Positions 35,682-45,569 of a stretch of DNA of 64,000 nucleotides are shown here, piece after piece. The translations under genes were made by a program, and so were the position numbers. The notes under the pieces were generated by a model. The model searched no databases and was not told the origin of the DNA. It saw nothing but the letters and a program-made list of their open reading frames with translations. Origin of the DNA: BS750m-G57 sp964607575 (GTDB lineage: Bacteria; Planctomycetota; Phycisphaerae; SM23-33); contig CAZSLS010000003.1 of NCBI GenBank assembly GCA_964607575.1, forward strand, positions 37,021 to 101,020, given 5' to 3'. Every line of letters starts with the position of its first letter. Within the stretch, counting starts at the first letter, position 1.

Positions 35682-37313
35682 TCAGGCTTCTTCCATGAAA
35701 GTGTAGCGGTAATCGGTCGGCGGTACAAAAGTCTCTTTGATAGTCCGCGGCGAGAGCCAGCGGAGCAGGTTGAGCATGCTTCCGGCTTTGTCGTTTGTGC
35801 CCGATGCCCGCCCCCCGCCAAACGGTTGTTGACCGACGACCGCACCGGTAGGCTTGTCGTTGATGTAAAAGTTACCCGCGGCATGGGTTAGGGCCTTGGT
35901 GGCGCGGACGATTGCAGCGCGATCTCGCGCGAAAATCGCACCGGTCAGGGCGTACGGCGAGGTCCTGTCGCACAACTCCAGCGTCGCGGTGTATTCAGCG
36001 GCGGGGTATACGTAGATCGTAAGCACCGGACCGAATATCTCCTCGACCATCGTCTTGAAGTCGGGCGTAGAGGCCAGGATCACCGTTGGCTCGATGAAGT
36101 AGCCCGTCGAATCGTCGCACTGCCCGCCGACCAGGATCTCGGCGTCACCGCTCGTGCGGGCGTATTCGATATACTCGCGGATGCTCTCGAACGCCGGGCG
36201 GTCTATCACCGCGTTAACGAAGTTCGTGAAGTCCTCGGGCGTTCCGGTCTTCAACTCGCCGATCTGCTCGAGCATCGGTCCGCGGACATCGTCCCAGAGC
36301 GTGTCGGGGATGTATGCCCTCGAAGCGGCGGAGCATTTCTGCCCCTGGTACTCGAACGCGCCGCGAACCAGCGCGGTGGCCACTTGCCGCGGATCGGCCG
36401 ATGCGTGGGCGAACACAAAATCCTTCCCTCCGGTCTCGCCGACGATTCTCGGATAGGCGCGGTACGTTTCGATATTCTGCCCGACTGTCTTCCACATCGA
36501 CTGGAACACGCCGGTCGAACCGGTGAAGTGAATTCCCGCCAGATGTTCGCTCGCCAGCGCCGGGTCGCCCACCGCGGCGCCCGGACCGGGGAGGAAGTTG
36601 ATCACGCCGGGCGGCAGGCCCGCTTCGCCCAGCAATTCCATGAGGAAGTGGGCCGAATAGACCGCCGAGGACGCCGGTTTCCACAGTACGACATTGCCCA
36701 GCATCGCCGGCGCGGTCGGGAGGTTGCCTGCGATTGACGTGAAATTGAACGGAGTGACCGCCAGCACGAACCCCTCGAGCGGGCGGTATTCGCTGCGGTT
36801 CCAGATGCCCGGCGCCGAATCGGGCTGATTGGCGAAAACCCGCGTCGCGAAGTAGCAGTTGTAGCGGAAGAAGTCGATCAGTTCGCAGGCTGAGTCGATC
36901 TCGGCCTGGAATGCGTTTTTGCTTTGCGAGAGCATGGTCGAGGCGTTCACCAGGTCGCGGTACGGTCCGGCGAGCAGGTCGGCGGCTTTCAGGAATATTG
37001 CCAATCGGTCCTGCCAATCCATCGCCGCCCACTCTTTGCGCGCATCGAGCGCCGCTTCGATGGCCATGTCGACCTCGGTGGTCCCGGCCTTGTGGTATTC
37101 GCCCAGCACGTGCTGGTGGTCGTGCGGACAGACGCACTGTGCGGTCTGCCCGGTGCGGATTTCCCCGCCGCCGATAACGAGGGGGATGTCGACCTGGGCG
37201 GTCTTCAACTCGGCGATTTTCGCTTTGAGATTCTGTTTTTCGACGCTTCCCGGTCCGTAGGCATGAACCGGTTCGTTCCGGGGTTTGTCGATCTTGAAGA
37301 ATGCGTTTGGCAT
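35682..37313 (-). CDS. L-glutamate gamma-semialdehyde (1-pyrroline-5-carboxylate) dehydrogenase
   Basis: This 543-residue aldehyde dehydrogenase oxidises pyrroline-5-carboxylate to glutamate, the final step of proline and ornithine catabolism. Family features are FVLAVTPFNFTSIAGNLPTAPAMLGNVVLWKPA, IHFTGSTGVFQSMWKT, GETGGKDFVFAH and the catalytic cysteine in YQGQKCSAASRAYI. The C-terminus KPTGAVVGQQPFGGGRASGTNDKAG is typical. No fused proline dehydrogenase domain is present. It is transcribed with the two proC paralogues on either side. Confidence 0.93.
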   Translation of the reverse strand: MPNAFFKIDKPRNEPVHAYGPGSVEKQNLKAKIAELKTAQVDIPLVIGGGEIRTGQTAQCVCPHDHQHVLGEYHKAGTTEVDMAIEAALDARKEWAAMDWQDRLAIFLKAADLLAGPYRDLVNASTMLSQSKNAFQAEIDSACELIDFFRYNCYFATRVFANQPDSAPGIWNRSEYRPLEGFVLAVTPFNFTSIAGNLPTAPAMLGNVVLWKPASSAVYSAHFLMELLGEAGLPPGVINFLPGPGAAVGDPALASEHLAGIHFTGSTGVFQSMWKTVGQNIETYRAYPRIVGETGGKDFVFAHASADPRQVATALVRGAFEYQGQKCSAASRAYIPDTLWDDVRGPMLEQIGELKTGTPEDFTNFVNAVIDRPAFESIREYIEYARTSGDAEILVGGQCDDSTGYFIEPTVILASTPDFKTMVEEIFGPVLTIYVYPAAEYTATLELCDRTSPYALTGAIFARDRAAIVRATKALTHAAGNFYINDKPTGAVVGQQPFGGGRASGTNDKAGSMLNLLRWLSPRTIKETFVPPTDYRYTFMEEA

Positions 37314-37349
37314 GGCGTTACTTTCTGTGTTGGTGTTATCGGATGAGGG

Positions 37350-38158
37350 TTATTCTTGGAGTTCGCGGCTTTTTGCGGCTGCTGCCCGAACGGCCGACAC
37401 GAGCGATTCCTTGACGCCGTCGGCATCGAGGGTGGCGGTTGCTTGTTGGGTCGGGCCTCCCGGAGCGGTCGCCCGCATGCGTAGTATCGCCGGGCGTTCG
37501 TCGCTTTCGGAGAGCATTTTTGCGGCGCCGAGGCAGGTTTGTTCGGTCAGCGTGTTTGCGGTTTCCCGATCGAGTCCTTCGGTCACTCCGGCCTGGATCA
37601 TCGCTTCGGCCAGATAGAACAGATACGCCGGTCCGCAGCGAGAGATGGCCTCGACAGCGCCCGCCAGTTTTTCGTCTACTATGGCGGTCTTTCCGCACGT
37701 GGACAAGATTCTTCCTGCCTGTTTGAGATCTTTGCCCGTAGCCCTGGGCCCCGCACACAACGCCGACATCCCCGCCCCGACCAGTACCGGCGTGTTGGGC
37801 ACGACCCGAACGATATGTCCTCGCTGCCCCAGCGCTTTGTCCATTAACTGTGTGCTGATGTCGGGTGCAATGGAGATCACCAGCGCGTCTTCCCGGACAA
37901 TCGGTGCGATTTCTTCGAGAACCTGCTTCATTACGCGGGTTTCCACCGCCAGCAGGACGCATTGGCAGGACCCCGGGATGCGGTTGTTCGGTACGCAGAC
38001 CAGACGGAGGTCGTTAGAGAGGCTCTGACGCCGGGTCGAATCGGGATCGGATATTACCATGGTGTTGCGGCTGCATATGACCGAATCGATCAGGCCGCGT
38101 ATGATCGCCTCCGCCATCCGCCCGCCGCCGATAATACCAAATTCATAACCAGCCACTG
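37350..38158 (-). CDS. Diverged pyrroline-5-carboxylate reductase paralogue
   Basis: This second ProC-family protein (269 residues) keeps the Rossmann motif (GIIGGGRMAEAIIRGLI) and VRVVPNTPVLVGAG. The substrate-binding motif is changed: AISRCGPAYLFYL in place of the canonical GSGPAY. The GTG at 38158 is chosen because CGGGAG lies just upstream; the open frame would otherwise start at a TTG at 38180. It is upstream of the P5C dehydrogenase in the same orientation. The change may alter substrate preference, so reductase activity on P5C is not certain. Confidence 0.85.
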
Positions 38159-38244
38159 GAAGTCTCCCGAGTGTCCCCAAAATACCATCATCTCCGCGAA
38201 ATCGAAAGCCAAACCGCGATCGGAAACTTGATTCGAGGACGTTT

Positions 38245-39267
38245 TTACGCTGGAGTCTGCTTGTCGGCCTTTCTCAGGGCCAGTTCTATTGCAAGTCGGA
38301 TGGCGGCTTTCATGGACGACGGGTCGGCGATGTCTTTGGCGGCGATGTCGAACGCCGTTCCGTGGTCGGGGCTGGTGCGTATGATCGGTAGCCCGAGGGT
38401 GAGATTAACCGCATCCTTCCATGCCAGGAGTTTGATCGGTATCAGTCCCTGGTCGTGGTACATCGCCACCACCGCGTCGAACTCGCCGTCGAGGGCCTTG
38501 AGGAATATCGTATCCGCCGGTAGGGGGCCCGTGGCGTTGATTCCGGCTTCGTTGGCCAGGAGGATCGCCGGTTCTATGATCCGCTGCTCCTCGTCGCCGA
38601 ACCGCCCGTCTTCGCCGGCGTGCGGGTTCAGGCCCGCTATGCCCAACCGGGGCTTTTCGATTCCGAACCAGTCTCGCAGCGCCTGGTCGGCCAGGTCCAT
38701 CGGGTTGAACACGCATCCGATCGTGAAGGAGTTGCGAACGTCGAACAGCGCCTGGTGGATCGTGGCGAGCACTACCTTGAGTTTCGGCGAGACGAACATC
38801 ATCGCCACGTTCTTCGTGCCGCATCGCTTGGCCAGCAGTTCCGTATGTCCGGGGAACCTGTTCTGACCGGCGAGTTTCCAGGAAGTCTTGGAGACCGGCG
38901 CGGTCACCATCGCGTCGATCAGGCCCCTGCGGGCGGCGGATATCGCACCTTCGCAGAATGCCATTGAAGCGGCCCCGCCGATCTTGCTCGCTCCGCGAGG
39001 CATGGACGCAGGCACCGAAAACTCGTCGTAGTCCAGTACGGTTATCTGGTGATTGTACGCCCGGATGTCCTCGTGGTGATCGCGGAAGAATACGAAGTCC
39101 ATATCCAGACGGTCAGCGGTGTAGGATAACTGCTCGGAGAAGCCGAAAACGATATACGTGGCCCGTTGGCGGAGGTCTGGGTCGGTCAGTGATTTTATGA
39201 TGATTTCAGCCCCTATACCGCAGGGGTCGCCCATCGTTATACCAATTACGGGTCTGTCGGTTCCCAC
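38245..39267 (-). CDS. pdxA: 4-hydroxythreonine-4-phosphate dehydrogenase
   Basis: This 340-residue enzyme of pyridoxal 5'-phosphate synthesis oxidises 4-phosphohydroxythreonine. Family motifs are IGITMGDPCGIGAEI at the N-terminus, TAPVSKTSWKLAG, FPGHTELLAKR, GLNPHAGEDGRFG and MYHDQGLIPIKLLAW with metal-binding His residues. It starts with GTG, 11 bases after the riboflavin synthase stop, so the two are likely co-transcribed. Some PdxA-like proteins act in other pathways, so the vitamin B6 role is probable and not certain. Confidence 0.92.
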   Translation of the reverse strand: MGTDRPVIGITMGDPCGIGAEIIIKSLTDPDLRQRATYIVFGFSEQLSYTADRLDMDFVFFRDHHEDIRAYNHQITVLDYDEFSVPASMPRGASKIGGAASMAFCEGAISAARRGLIDAMVTAPVSKTSWKLAGQNRFPGHTELLAKRCGTKNVAMMFVSPKLKVVLATIHQALFDVRNSFTIGCVFNPMDLADQALRDWFGIEKPRLGIAGLNPHAGEDGRFGDEEQRIIEPAILLANEAGINATGPLPADTIFLKALDGEFDAVVAMYHDQGLIPIKLLAWKDAVNLTLGLPIIRTSPDHGTAFDIAAKDIADPSSMKAAIRLAIELALRKADKQTPA

Positions 39268-39278
39268 GGGTCTTCGGG

Positions 39279-39926
39279 CTAGATGAAGCCCGCCTCCCGC
39301 AATTTATCGAGGGTCACACCGCCGCCGGAGCCCTGGTCGGTCATTCTCCGAAGGAACGTCACCACGTACTTTCCGATCACGTCGGCCTCGATGTTGACCG
39401 TATCCCCAGCCGACAGCGCCTCCAGCGTTGTCTCGGCGAGAGTGGTGGGAATCAACGCCACGCTGAATCGATCCGGCGAGACGTCGACGAGCGTCAGGGA
39501 CACTCCATCGATCGCCACCGAGCCTTTGGGCACCATCAGTGCGGTCAGATCGCCGGTCGCCTGGAATTCCAGGACGCACTGCTGCCCGCGATCGACGCGG
39601 CGCACGGTGGCCGTGGCGTCGACGTGTCCCTGTACGAGATGCCCGTCGAGCCCGTCGCCCAGCGTCATAGCCCGTTCGAGATTGACTTTCGCTCCCGGGC
39701 GAAACGCGCCCAGCGTGGTACATTTGAGCGTTTCGGACATCACGTCGAACTCGGCGGTCTGTCCCGAGCATTCAGCAGCCGTAAGGCACGCACCGCTGAC
39801 GGCGACACTGTCACCGCGTTTCAGATCGCCGGACAGTGGTCCCAGATCGATCGCCAATCGCGCACCGTCGGAGGTGTCACGAACCGCCCGGATAACGCCA
39901 ACATGTTGTACTATGCCCGTAAACAT
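39279..39926 (-). CDS. ribE: Riboflavin synthase, alpha subunit
   Basis: This 215-residue enzyme dismutates lumazine to riboflavin. It has the two-lobed repeat of the family: MFTGIVQHVG at the N-terminus, GDSVAVSGACLTA and a second barrel with VQGHVDATATVRRV, GSVAIDGVSLTLVDV and IPTTLAETTL. The gene is divergent from the sigma factor gene. No FMN riboswitch was seen between them. Confidence 0.95.
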   Translation of the reverse strand: MFTGIVQHVGVIRAVRDTSDGARLAIDLGPLSGDLKRGDSVAVSGACLTAAECSGQTAEFDVMSETLKCTTLGAFRPGAKVNLERAMTLGDGLDGHLVQGHVDATATVRRVDRGQQCVLEFQATGDLTALMVPKGSVAIDGVSLTLVDVSPDRFSVALIPTTLAETTLEALSAGDTVNIEADVIGKYVVTFLRRMTDQGSGGGVTLDKLREAGFI

Positions 39927-40094
39927 ATCCCTTCATGCTATCCTGTCAGCACCGTTTTCGCCAAACAAAACCGGGATACCTGGAAATACGAAGAATACGG
40001 CGCGGGAGCAATTTTCTTCCTAAAATTAGATTTTTGCTTCAGCGCATTTGCGTTACGTTGGGTATATGTCAGTGGATACCACTGGGAGCAGCGT

Positions 40095-40697
40095 ATGGGC
40101 GATGATGCACAACTGATGAGTCGGGTCGCCGGGGGGCAGGACGATGCCTTCACGATCCTGATCGACCGCTGGCGGGCGCGGGTCTGGGCGTTTATCGATC
40201 GCATGTGCGGGCGGCTCGGTAGAACCGACGATATCTTCCAGGACGTCTGGATGCGGATATATCTTTACCGCGATAGCTACGATCCCGGTAGAACTTTCAA
40301 ATCGTACCTCTTCCGGGTGGTGGTCAACTGCTGCCGAACGAACATGGCGAAAGATCTCCCCAAACACGCCGCATGTCCGGCGTATTATATGCCGAACGAC
40401 AGCACAGAGCCCGACTCCCTGTCGAACGAACCGGAACCTCTGGATGCCCTGATCGGCAACGAACAGTATCGCCATGTCCGACAGGCCGTCGATCTCCTCC
40501 CGGAAAAGCAGCGAACGGTCGTACTGTTATACCTCCTGTACGACTCGGACTATTCGCTGATCGCCGAGACACTCAAACTTCGCAAGGGCACGGTCCGCAG
40601 CCACATGTCTCTCGCCTTGAAAAACCTGCGGCGTATCCTGGTCCACAAATCCCCGACAACCGAACCCCTGGCGAAAGGTCAGGTGCCCCATGAATAA
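40095..40697 (+). CDS. ECF-type RNA polymerase sigma factor
   Basis: This 200-residue sigma factor has the region 2 signature (DDAFTILIDRWRARVWAFIDRM, DDIFQDVWMRIYLYRDSYDPG) and region 4 near the C-terminus (VDLLPEKQRTVVLLYLLYDSDYSLIAETLKLRKGTVRSHMSLALKNLRRIL), which binds the -35 element. GGGAG lies seven bases before the ATG. The stop overlaps the start of the next gene by eight bases. That gene encodes a transmembrane protein with an anti-sigma-like cytoplasmic head, which is the expected partner. Confidence 0.93.
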   Translation: MGDDAQLMSRVAGGQDDAFTILIDRWRARVWAFIDRMCGRLGRTDDIFQDVWMRIYLYRDSYDPGRTFKSYLFRVVVNCCRTNMAKDLPKHAACPAYYMPNDSTEPDSLSNEPEPLDALIGNEQYRHVRQAVDLLPEKQRTVVLLYLLYDSDYSLIAETLKLRKGTVRSHMSLALKNLRRILVHKSPTTEPLAKGQVPHE

Positions 40698-43600
40698 CAC
40701 GCGACTGGACAAACTCGACAAAATGATGGACGACTACGTCTATGGGCTGATCACCGGGCGCCGGGTCGACCGCATCCTCTCGAAAATCGAGAACGATCCC
40801 GAATGGCAGCTCGCTTACGAAGACGCCGTCGAACGCAAACGACTGCTGGCGGGGGCGGTGCGTCCCGACGCCACCGAAGCACCGCCCGCCGAAACCACCG
40901 CCGCCAAAGCCATCGCAGCCGTTGCAACCCTATATGGCGCCCGTCTGCAGCGGCGAAGGATCGTTCGCTGGTGTTCCGGTGGTCTTGCCGCCGCGGCCTC
41001 GGTCATTATCACCGTGATGTGGTTCGCATACGCCTCGATCGCCCCGCCCACCCACGTTGTGCGACTGGTCGGACAGACCGAACTGATCAGCGGGTCGACT
41101 GTCTCCTTGAGTGCGATAGTAACCGACTTTCACCGCCGTCCATCGCCCGATATGCCCGTCGACCTTGTACTGACCGGGCATGACGGTCAGACGCCCCGGG
41201 AGGTTGTCCTGGCGTCGTGGCGAACGGGCGACAACGGCGTCGCCGGCGGGCAGGTCCATCTGCCCGCATGGGAAGGCGACTGCAAACTCACCGCCCGGGC
41301 CGGTAACAACCGTTTCCAGTTGGTCGGGGCGTCGATCGAACTGAAGCGTGCGTCAAAGGTTTTCCTGGCCACCGACAAGCCCATCTACCAACCCGGACAG
41401 ACCATTCACATGCGGTCGCTGGTCCTGCGGAAAGACTCCCTCAAGCCCGACGCCGGGCGAGCGGTCGAGCTTACGGTGACCGACCCGTCCGACAATGTGA
41501 TCTTTCGCCAGACGCGGACGCTCAGCCAGTACGGTCTGGCGTGGGCGGACCTGCCGCTCGATTCGATGATTGCTCCGGGGCGGTATCGGATAATTGCGTC
41601 CGCCGGTAGCGACAAGAGCGAGCAGACCGTCGAGATATCACACTACAAACTGCCCGCCTTCTCGGTGAAGATCACCACCGACAAACCGTATTACCGACCC
41701 GGCGAAACAGTCAGCGGAAAGGTGCATCTGAAATACAACTTCGGCAAGCCGGTCAAGGACGCGAAAGTCAAACTCGAACTGCTCGACCGCACTGTCGCCC
41801 AGGCCGACCGCCTGCGGGAGATTACCGTCACCGCGGGCGAAAACGGGGTCGCAGGCTTTGAGATCCCCCTGCCAAAAACGCTCTTCGGCGCCGAAAGGAC
41901 TCACCAAAGTGCGCACCTGCTCCTGAGCGGCAAGGCAACCGACCCGGCCGGGCAGGAAAACGTCGGATACCGCAACATACCGGTATCCGCCGTGGACATC
42001 CGCATTGCGGTAGTGGCTGAAAACGGCTCGATTCCCCGGGATCTGCCCGGAAAACTGTTCGTGGTCACCAGCTATCCAGACGGCAGGGCGGCCAAAACTA
42101 TTGTGGATATCCGCACCATCGGTCGGAGCATTCGCACCGACGAAACAGGCGTGGCGGTAATCGAATCGGACACGCTGCCCGATAGACTGCAGATCTCGGT
42201 AAGGGACGAGGGCGGACGCACCGGGCAGATGTCGATCTCGATGCCCGTGGCAGGGGGCAGGTCGCTTGTGCTGCGCACGGACAAACCGGTATACGCCGGC
42301 GGCGAGACGATCGCCCTCCAGGCCCTTGCCAACCAAGTCAACGAGGTCTTCGTGGACGTGGTGAAAGACCGCCAGACCATACTGACAAAAACCGTTCGGA
42401 TGGTAAAGGGGCGAGGGACCGTGGCGATCGACATCCCGCCGATGCTCTCGGGAACGCTGCGCCTGCACGCATACAGGCTGGACCGTGAGAACGGATGGAT
42501 CGGTCGGGACGCCGTCGTGGTCGTCAGGCAAGCCGGCGAACTGAAGGTCGCGGTCTCGGCCGGAAAGAAAACCCACCGCCCGGGCGAAGACGCCAAACTC
42601 AGTTTCCTCGTGACCGACGCCAAAGGCCAAGGGCAGGCCGCCGCGATCTCACTGGCGGGCGTCGATGAGGCGGTATTCTCGCTCCAGCAGTCGGCGCCCG
42701 GTCTCGAAGGCCTGCTCAACGGGCTGGACGAAGAGCTGCTGATCCCCGCGGTCGAGGTACACGGTTTCTCGATGGGCCTGATGCAGAAATCCACGCCGTA
42801 CGCCCAGGCGGTACTGTCCGCGGCCGCCGGTGAAGCAGGCAGGCGCGACGAGGCCGACTCCCAACGCGATCCCAACTCCAGGATTATTTACCCCGCATCC
42901 GCCGGTCTTCTGCACTCACTCGATGTGAGCAACGAGTCGGCGGCTTTGAACAACTACTACACGGCCAGGCACAGAGCAGAAAATAGCGCCACGACTGCAA
43001 CCATTTGGTGTTCACTGGGGATCGCCGCGGCGCTTGTGTTCTTCGGCGTCTCGTTCGTCTCTGTTTCCACGGACATGAATATCCTCAAGCGGATCAACTG
43101 GACGGTTGTTGTAATCGTGTTCATCTTCGGGTGCGTGGTCTGGATTATGTCCCTACCTGCCATGCACAGGAGTACGGAGTTGGCGCGCCGATCCGGCTCG
43201 GCGAGTGGCACCTTGGACCCTGGCGAGTTCGGTGGAGAGTGGTCGGGGTCGGATAAATCCGAGTTTTTTGCGAGAGCCCCTCTGTCACTGGATGCTGCGA
43301 ATTCCAAGATCACCCTCACTGAGGATAAATTCCGTCTCAGCCGGCCCGCCAAGGGCGTGCGGACGCGGACATACTTCCCCGAGACGATGCTCTGGCGGCC
43401 ACAGATAATCACCGACCCCCAAGGGCGGGCGAATCTCACCGTCCCGCTGGCAGACAGTATAACCACCTGGCGATTGAGCGGTTCCGCCGTCAGCAAAACC
43501 GGGCGACTCGGGCGGGTATCCGGGTCGATAAGAGTGTTCCAACCGTTCTTCGTGGACGTAAATGCACCGACCTCCCTCACCCGCGGCGACGAGGTCTCCG

Positions 43601-45438
43601 TTCCGCTTGTACTCTACAACTACGCCGATAAGACCCTGACCGTCCGCTTGAAATGCACTGGCGCCAACGGACTCACGATCGTCGGCGACGGCGCAAGCGA
43701 GGTCAAAATAGCCTCCGGCAAAGTCTCGCGCGTGATGGTTCGCGTAAAGGCCGACAAGATCGGCGCCGGCGCGCTCAAAGTTGTCGCCGTCAGCGACGAT
43801 CTCAGCGACTCGATCCGCCGAGATATCCGCATAGCACCACCGGGGCGACCGGCATCGACGGTCGTAAACAGCACACTGACCGATGGTCGCCAAACGATAA
43901 ACGTACCCATTCCCTCCGACGCTGTCGCCGGGAGCATCGCGCTGCGCCTGAAGCTCTATCCCAGCACGTTCAGCGAACTTATGGATGGGCTCGAGGGCGT
44001 CTTCCGCCAACCGCACGGATGCTTCGAACAGACATCGTCGACAACCTATCCCAACGTGATGGCGCTGTCGTACATGCGGGCCAACGGTCTGGACAATCCC
44101 GAGGCGATCGCAAAGGCCACGCGATACATCCAGATGGGCTATCAGCGGCTGCTGAGCTTCGAGGTCAAGGGCGGCGGGTTCGACTGGTTCGGGCGCGGAC
44201 CGGCGAACGTCGTACTGACCGCGTACGGACTGATGGAGTTCGCCGACATGGCAAAAGTTCACAACGTCGATGCGAAACTTCTGGCCCGCACAGCGGCATG
44301 GCTCGCCAGTCAGCAGACCGCCAGCGGCGTGTGGCGGTTCCAACCGGGCTGCTTCCACGAACCGTTCACCGGAGGCGATAACAGCGAACTGGCGATTACG
44401 GCATACGTGACGTGGGCCATCGCGAGTTACGATCCAGATCATCCCGCCGCGGTGCGCGGAGCGAAGTACATCTCCGCAAACACGGGCGACATATCGAACG
44501 ATTACACGCTGGCCCTGTGCGCCAATGCACTGCGGGCCGCAGACTCGCCAGGCATGGGCAAACCGCTGATCGAACAGTTGGCGGGCAAGGTACGACGCGT
44601 CGGGAAGGACCAGGCATACTGGCGTGCCGGCGGCGGGAGCAATGACGTCCGGGCCACCGCGCTGGCGATTCTGGCGCTGCGGGGCGAAAAGTGGTACGGC
44701 GGGATGATCAACGACGCCCTGCGATGGCTCGCCAGCCGCCGCGACCCCAGCGGAACGTGGGGCGCCACGCAGTCTACGATAATGGCCCTGAAGGCGCTCA
44801 CCGAAGGCGCCCCGAAAGCGGGTGGTAAGCGGGATAAGGATGTCGCGCTGGCGATCCGCACCGTCGGGGCCGACAAGGCGCCGGTAATGATGAACGTCCC
44901 GGCTGCGGCGTCCGACGCGGTTCATACGGCGGTCATCGAACCGCCGGCCGACGGAAACAGCATGCAACTCGACGTCGACGCGCGAGGCGCCGAGGGCCTG
45001 CCATACCAGGTGGTAATCCACTACTACACACAGAAGCCCACGACCAGGGCCCAGGCGCCCGTTCAGATAAAGGTCGATTACGACCGGTCAAACCTGCAAG
45101 TCGGGCAGAGCGTCACCGTAAAAGCCACCATCACCAACACGGCGAACGCACCGGCCAACATGCTGCTGGCGGACGTCGGAACGCCACCAGGTTTCTCGGT
45201 CGATACGACCACCCTGGAAAAGCTGCGCGCCGCGGGCAAGATCGACCGCTACACCGTCACATCACACGGAGTGATCTTCTATATCAGCAAATTGAGCGCT
45301 GGTATGAGTATCACACTCGAGTACCGGATGACCGCGCGAATTCCGCTGAAAGCCCAGGCCGCTCCGACAACAGTTTACCCCTATTACGAACCCCAACAAC
45401 TCTCCGCGGCCCCCGCGACAACATTTACAGTGCAATAA
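40690..45438 (+). CDS. Alpha-2-macroglobulin family protein with anti-sigma-like N-terminus
   Basis: This 1582-residue membrane protein starts with a cytoplasmic segment of about 90 residues that reads like an anti-sigma domain (DKMMDDYVYGLITGRRVDRIL, DPEWQLAYEDAVERKRLL), without zinc ligands. A helix (about 93-115) leads to macroglobulin domains (VFLATDKPIYQPGQTIHMRS, VKITTDKPYYRPGETVSGKV). Two further helices lie mid-protein (769-792 and 802-823). The second half has the A2M signature (PETMLWRPQIITD, LADSITTWRLSG) and an intact thioester motif GCFEQ (near 1110) in an alpha-toroid. Bacterial A2Ms trap attacking proteases. Its coupling to the ECF sigma factor suggests it reports envelope damage. 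Confidence 0.88.
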   Translation: MNNTRLDKLDKMMDDYVYGLITGRRVDRILSKIENDPEWQLAYEDAVERKRLLAGAVRPDATEAPPAETTAAKAIAAVATLYGARLQRRRIVRWCSGGLAAAASVIITVMWFAYASIAPPTHVVRLVGQTELISGSTVSLSAIVTDFHRRPSPDMPVDLVLTGHDGQTPREVVLASWRTGDNGVAGGQVHLPAWEGDCKLTARAGNNRFQLVGASIELKRASKVFLATDKPIYQPGQTIHMRSLVLRKDSLKPDAGRAVELTVTDPSDNVIFRQTRTLSQYGLAWADLPLDSMIAPGRYRIIASAGSDKSEQTVEISHYKLPAFSVKITTDKPYYRPGETVSGKVHLKYNFGKPVKDAKVKLELLDRTVAQADRLREITVTAGENGVAGFEIPLPKTLFGAERTHQSAHLLLSGKATDPAGQENVGYRNIPVSAVDIRIAVVAENGSIPRDLPGKLFVVTSYPDGRAAKTIVDIRTIGRSIRTDETGVAVIESDTLPDRLQISVRDEGGRTGQMSISMPVAGGRSLVLRTDKPVYAGGETIALQALANQVNEVFVDVVKDRQTILTKTVRMVKGRGTVAIDIPPMLSGTLRLHAYRLDRENGWIGRDAVVVVRQAGELKVAVSAGKKTHRPGEDAKLSFLVTDAKGQGQAAAISLAGVDEAVFSLQQSAPGLEGLLNGLDEELLIPAVEVHGFSMGLMQKSTPYAQAVLSAAAGEAGRRDEADSQRDPNSRIIYPASAGLLHSLDVSNESAALNNYYTARHRAENSATTATIWCSLGIAAALVFFGVSFVSVSTDMNILKRINWTVVVIVFIFGCVVWIMSLPAMHRSTELARRSGSASGTLDPGEFGGEWSGSDKSEFFARAPLSLDAANSKITLTEDKFRLSRPAKGVRTRTYFPETMLWRPQIITDPQGRANLTVPLADSITTWRLSGSAVSKTGRLGRVSGSIRVFQPFFVDVNAPTSLTRGDEVSVPLVLYNYADKTLTVRLKCTGANGLTIVGDGASEVKIASGKVSRVMVRVKADKIGAGALKVVAVSDDLSDSIRRDIRIAPPGRPASTVVNSTLTDGRQTINVPIPSDAVAGSIALRLKLYPSTFSELMDGLEGVFRQPHGCFEQTSSTTYPNVMALSYMRANGLDNPEAIAKATRYIQMGYQRLLSFEVKGGGFDWFGRGPANVVLTAYGLMEFADMAKVHNVDAKLLARTAAWLASQQTASGVWRFQPGCFHEPFTGGDNSELAITAYVTWAIASYDPDHPAAVRGAKYISANTGDISNDYTLALCANALRAADSPGMGKPLIEQLAGKVRRVGKDQAYWRAGGGSNDVRATALAILALRGEKWYGGMINDALRWLASRRDPSGTWGATQSTIMALKALTEGAPKAGGKRDKDVALAIRTVGADKAPVMMNVPAAASDAVHTAVIEPPADGNSMQLDVDARGAEGLPYQVVIHYYTQKPTTRAQAPVQIKVDYDRSNLQVGQSVTVKATITNTANAPANMLLADVGTPPGFSVDTTTLEKLRAAGKIDRYTVTSHGVIFYISKLSAGMSITLEYRMTARIPLKAQAAPTTVYPYYEPQQLSAAPATTFTVQ

Positions 45439-45569
45439 ACGCCGTCGCGGCGTCGGAGGGTCAAATATCGCCGGATCGCAAGTGGTTAACGAGTAATGGG
45501 GTGTTGCTTTTTGGGCGGCTGCGCGGTAAGCAAGGCGTTTGAGAATCGCCGAAACTACCGAGGTATGAT

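Noticed and set aside
43285..45021. Antisense open frame of 578 codons across the macroglobulin gene
   Set aside because: The sense frame carries the A2M and thioester signatures, while the antisense product is Arg/His-rich without recognisable domains.
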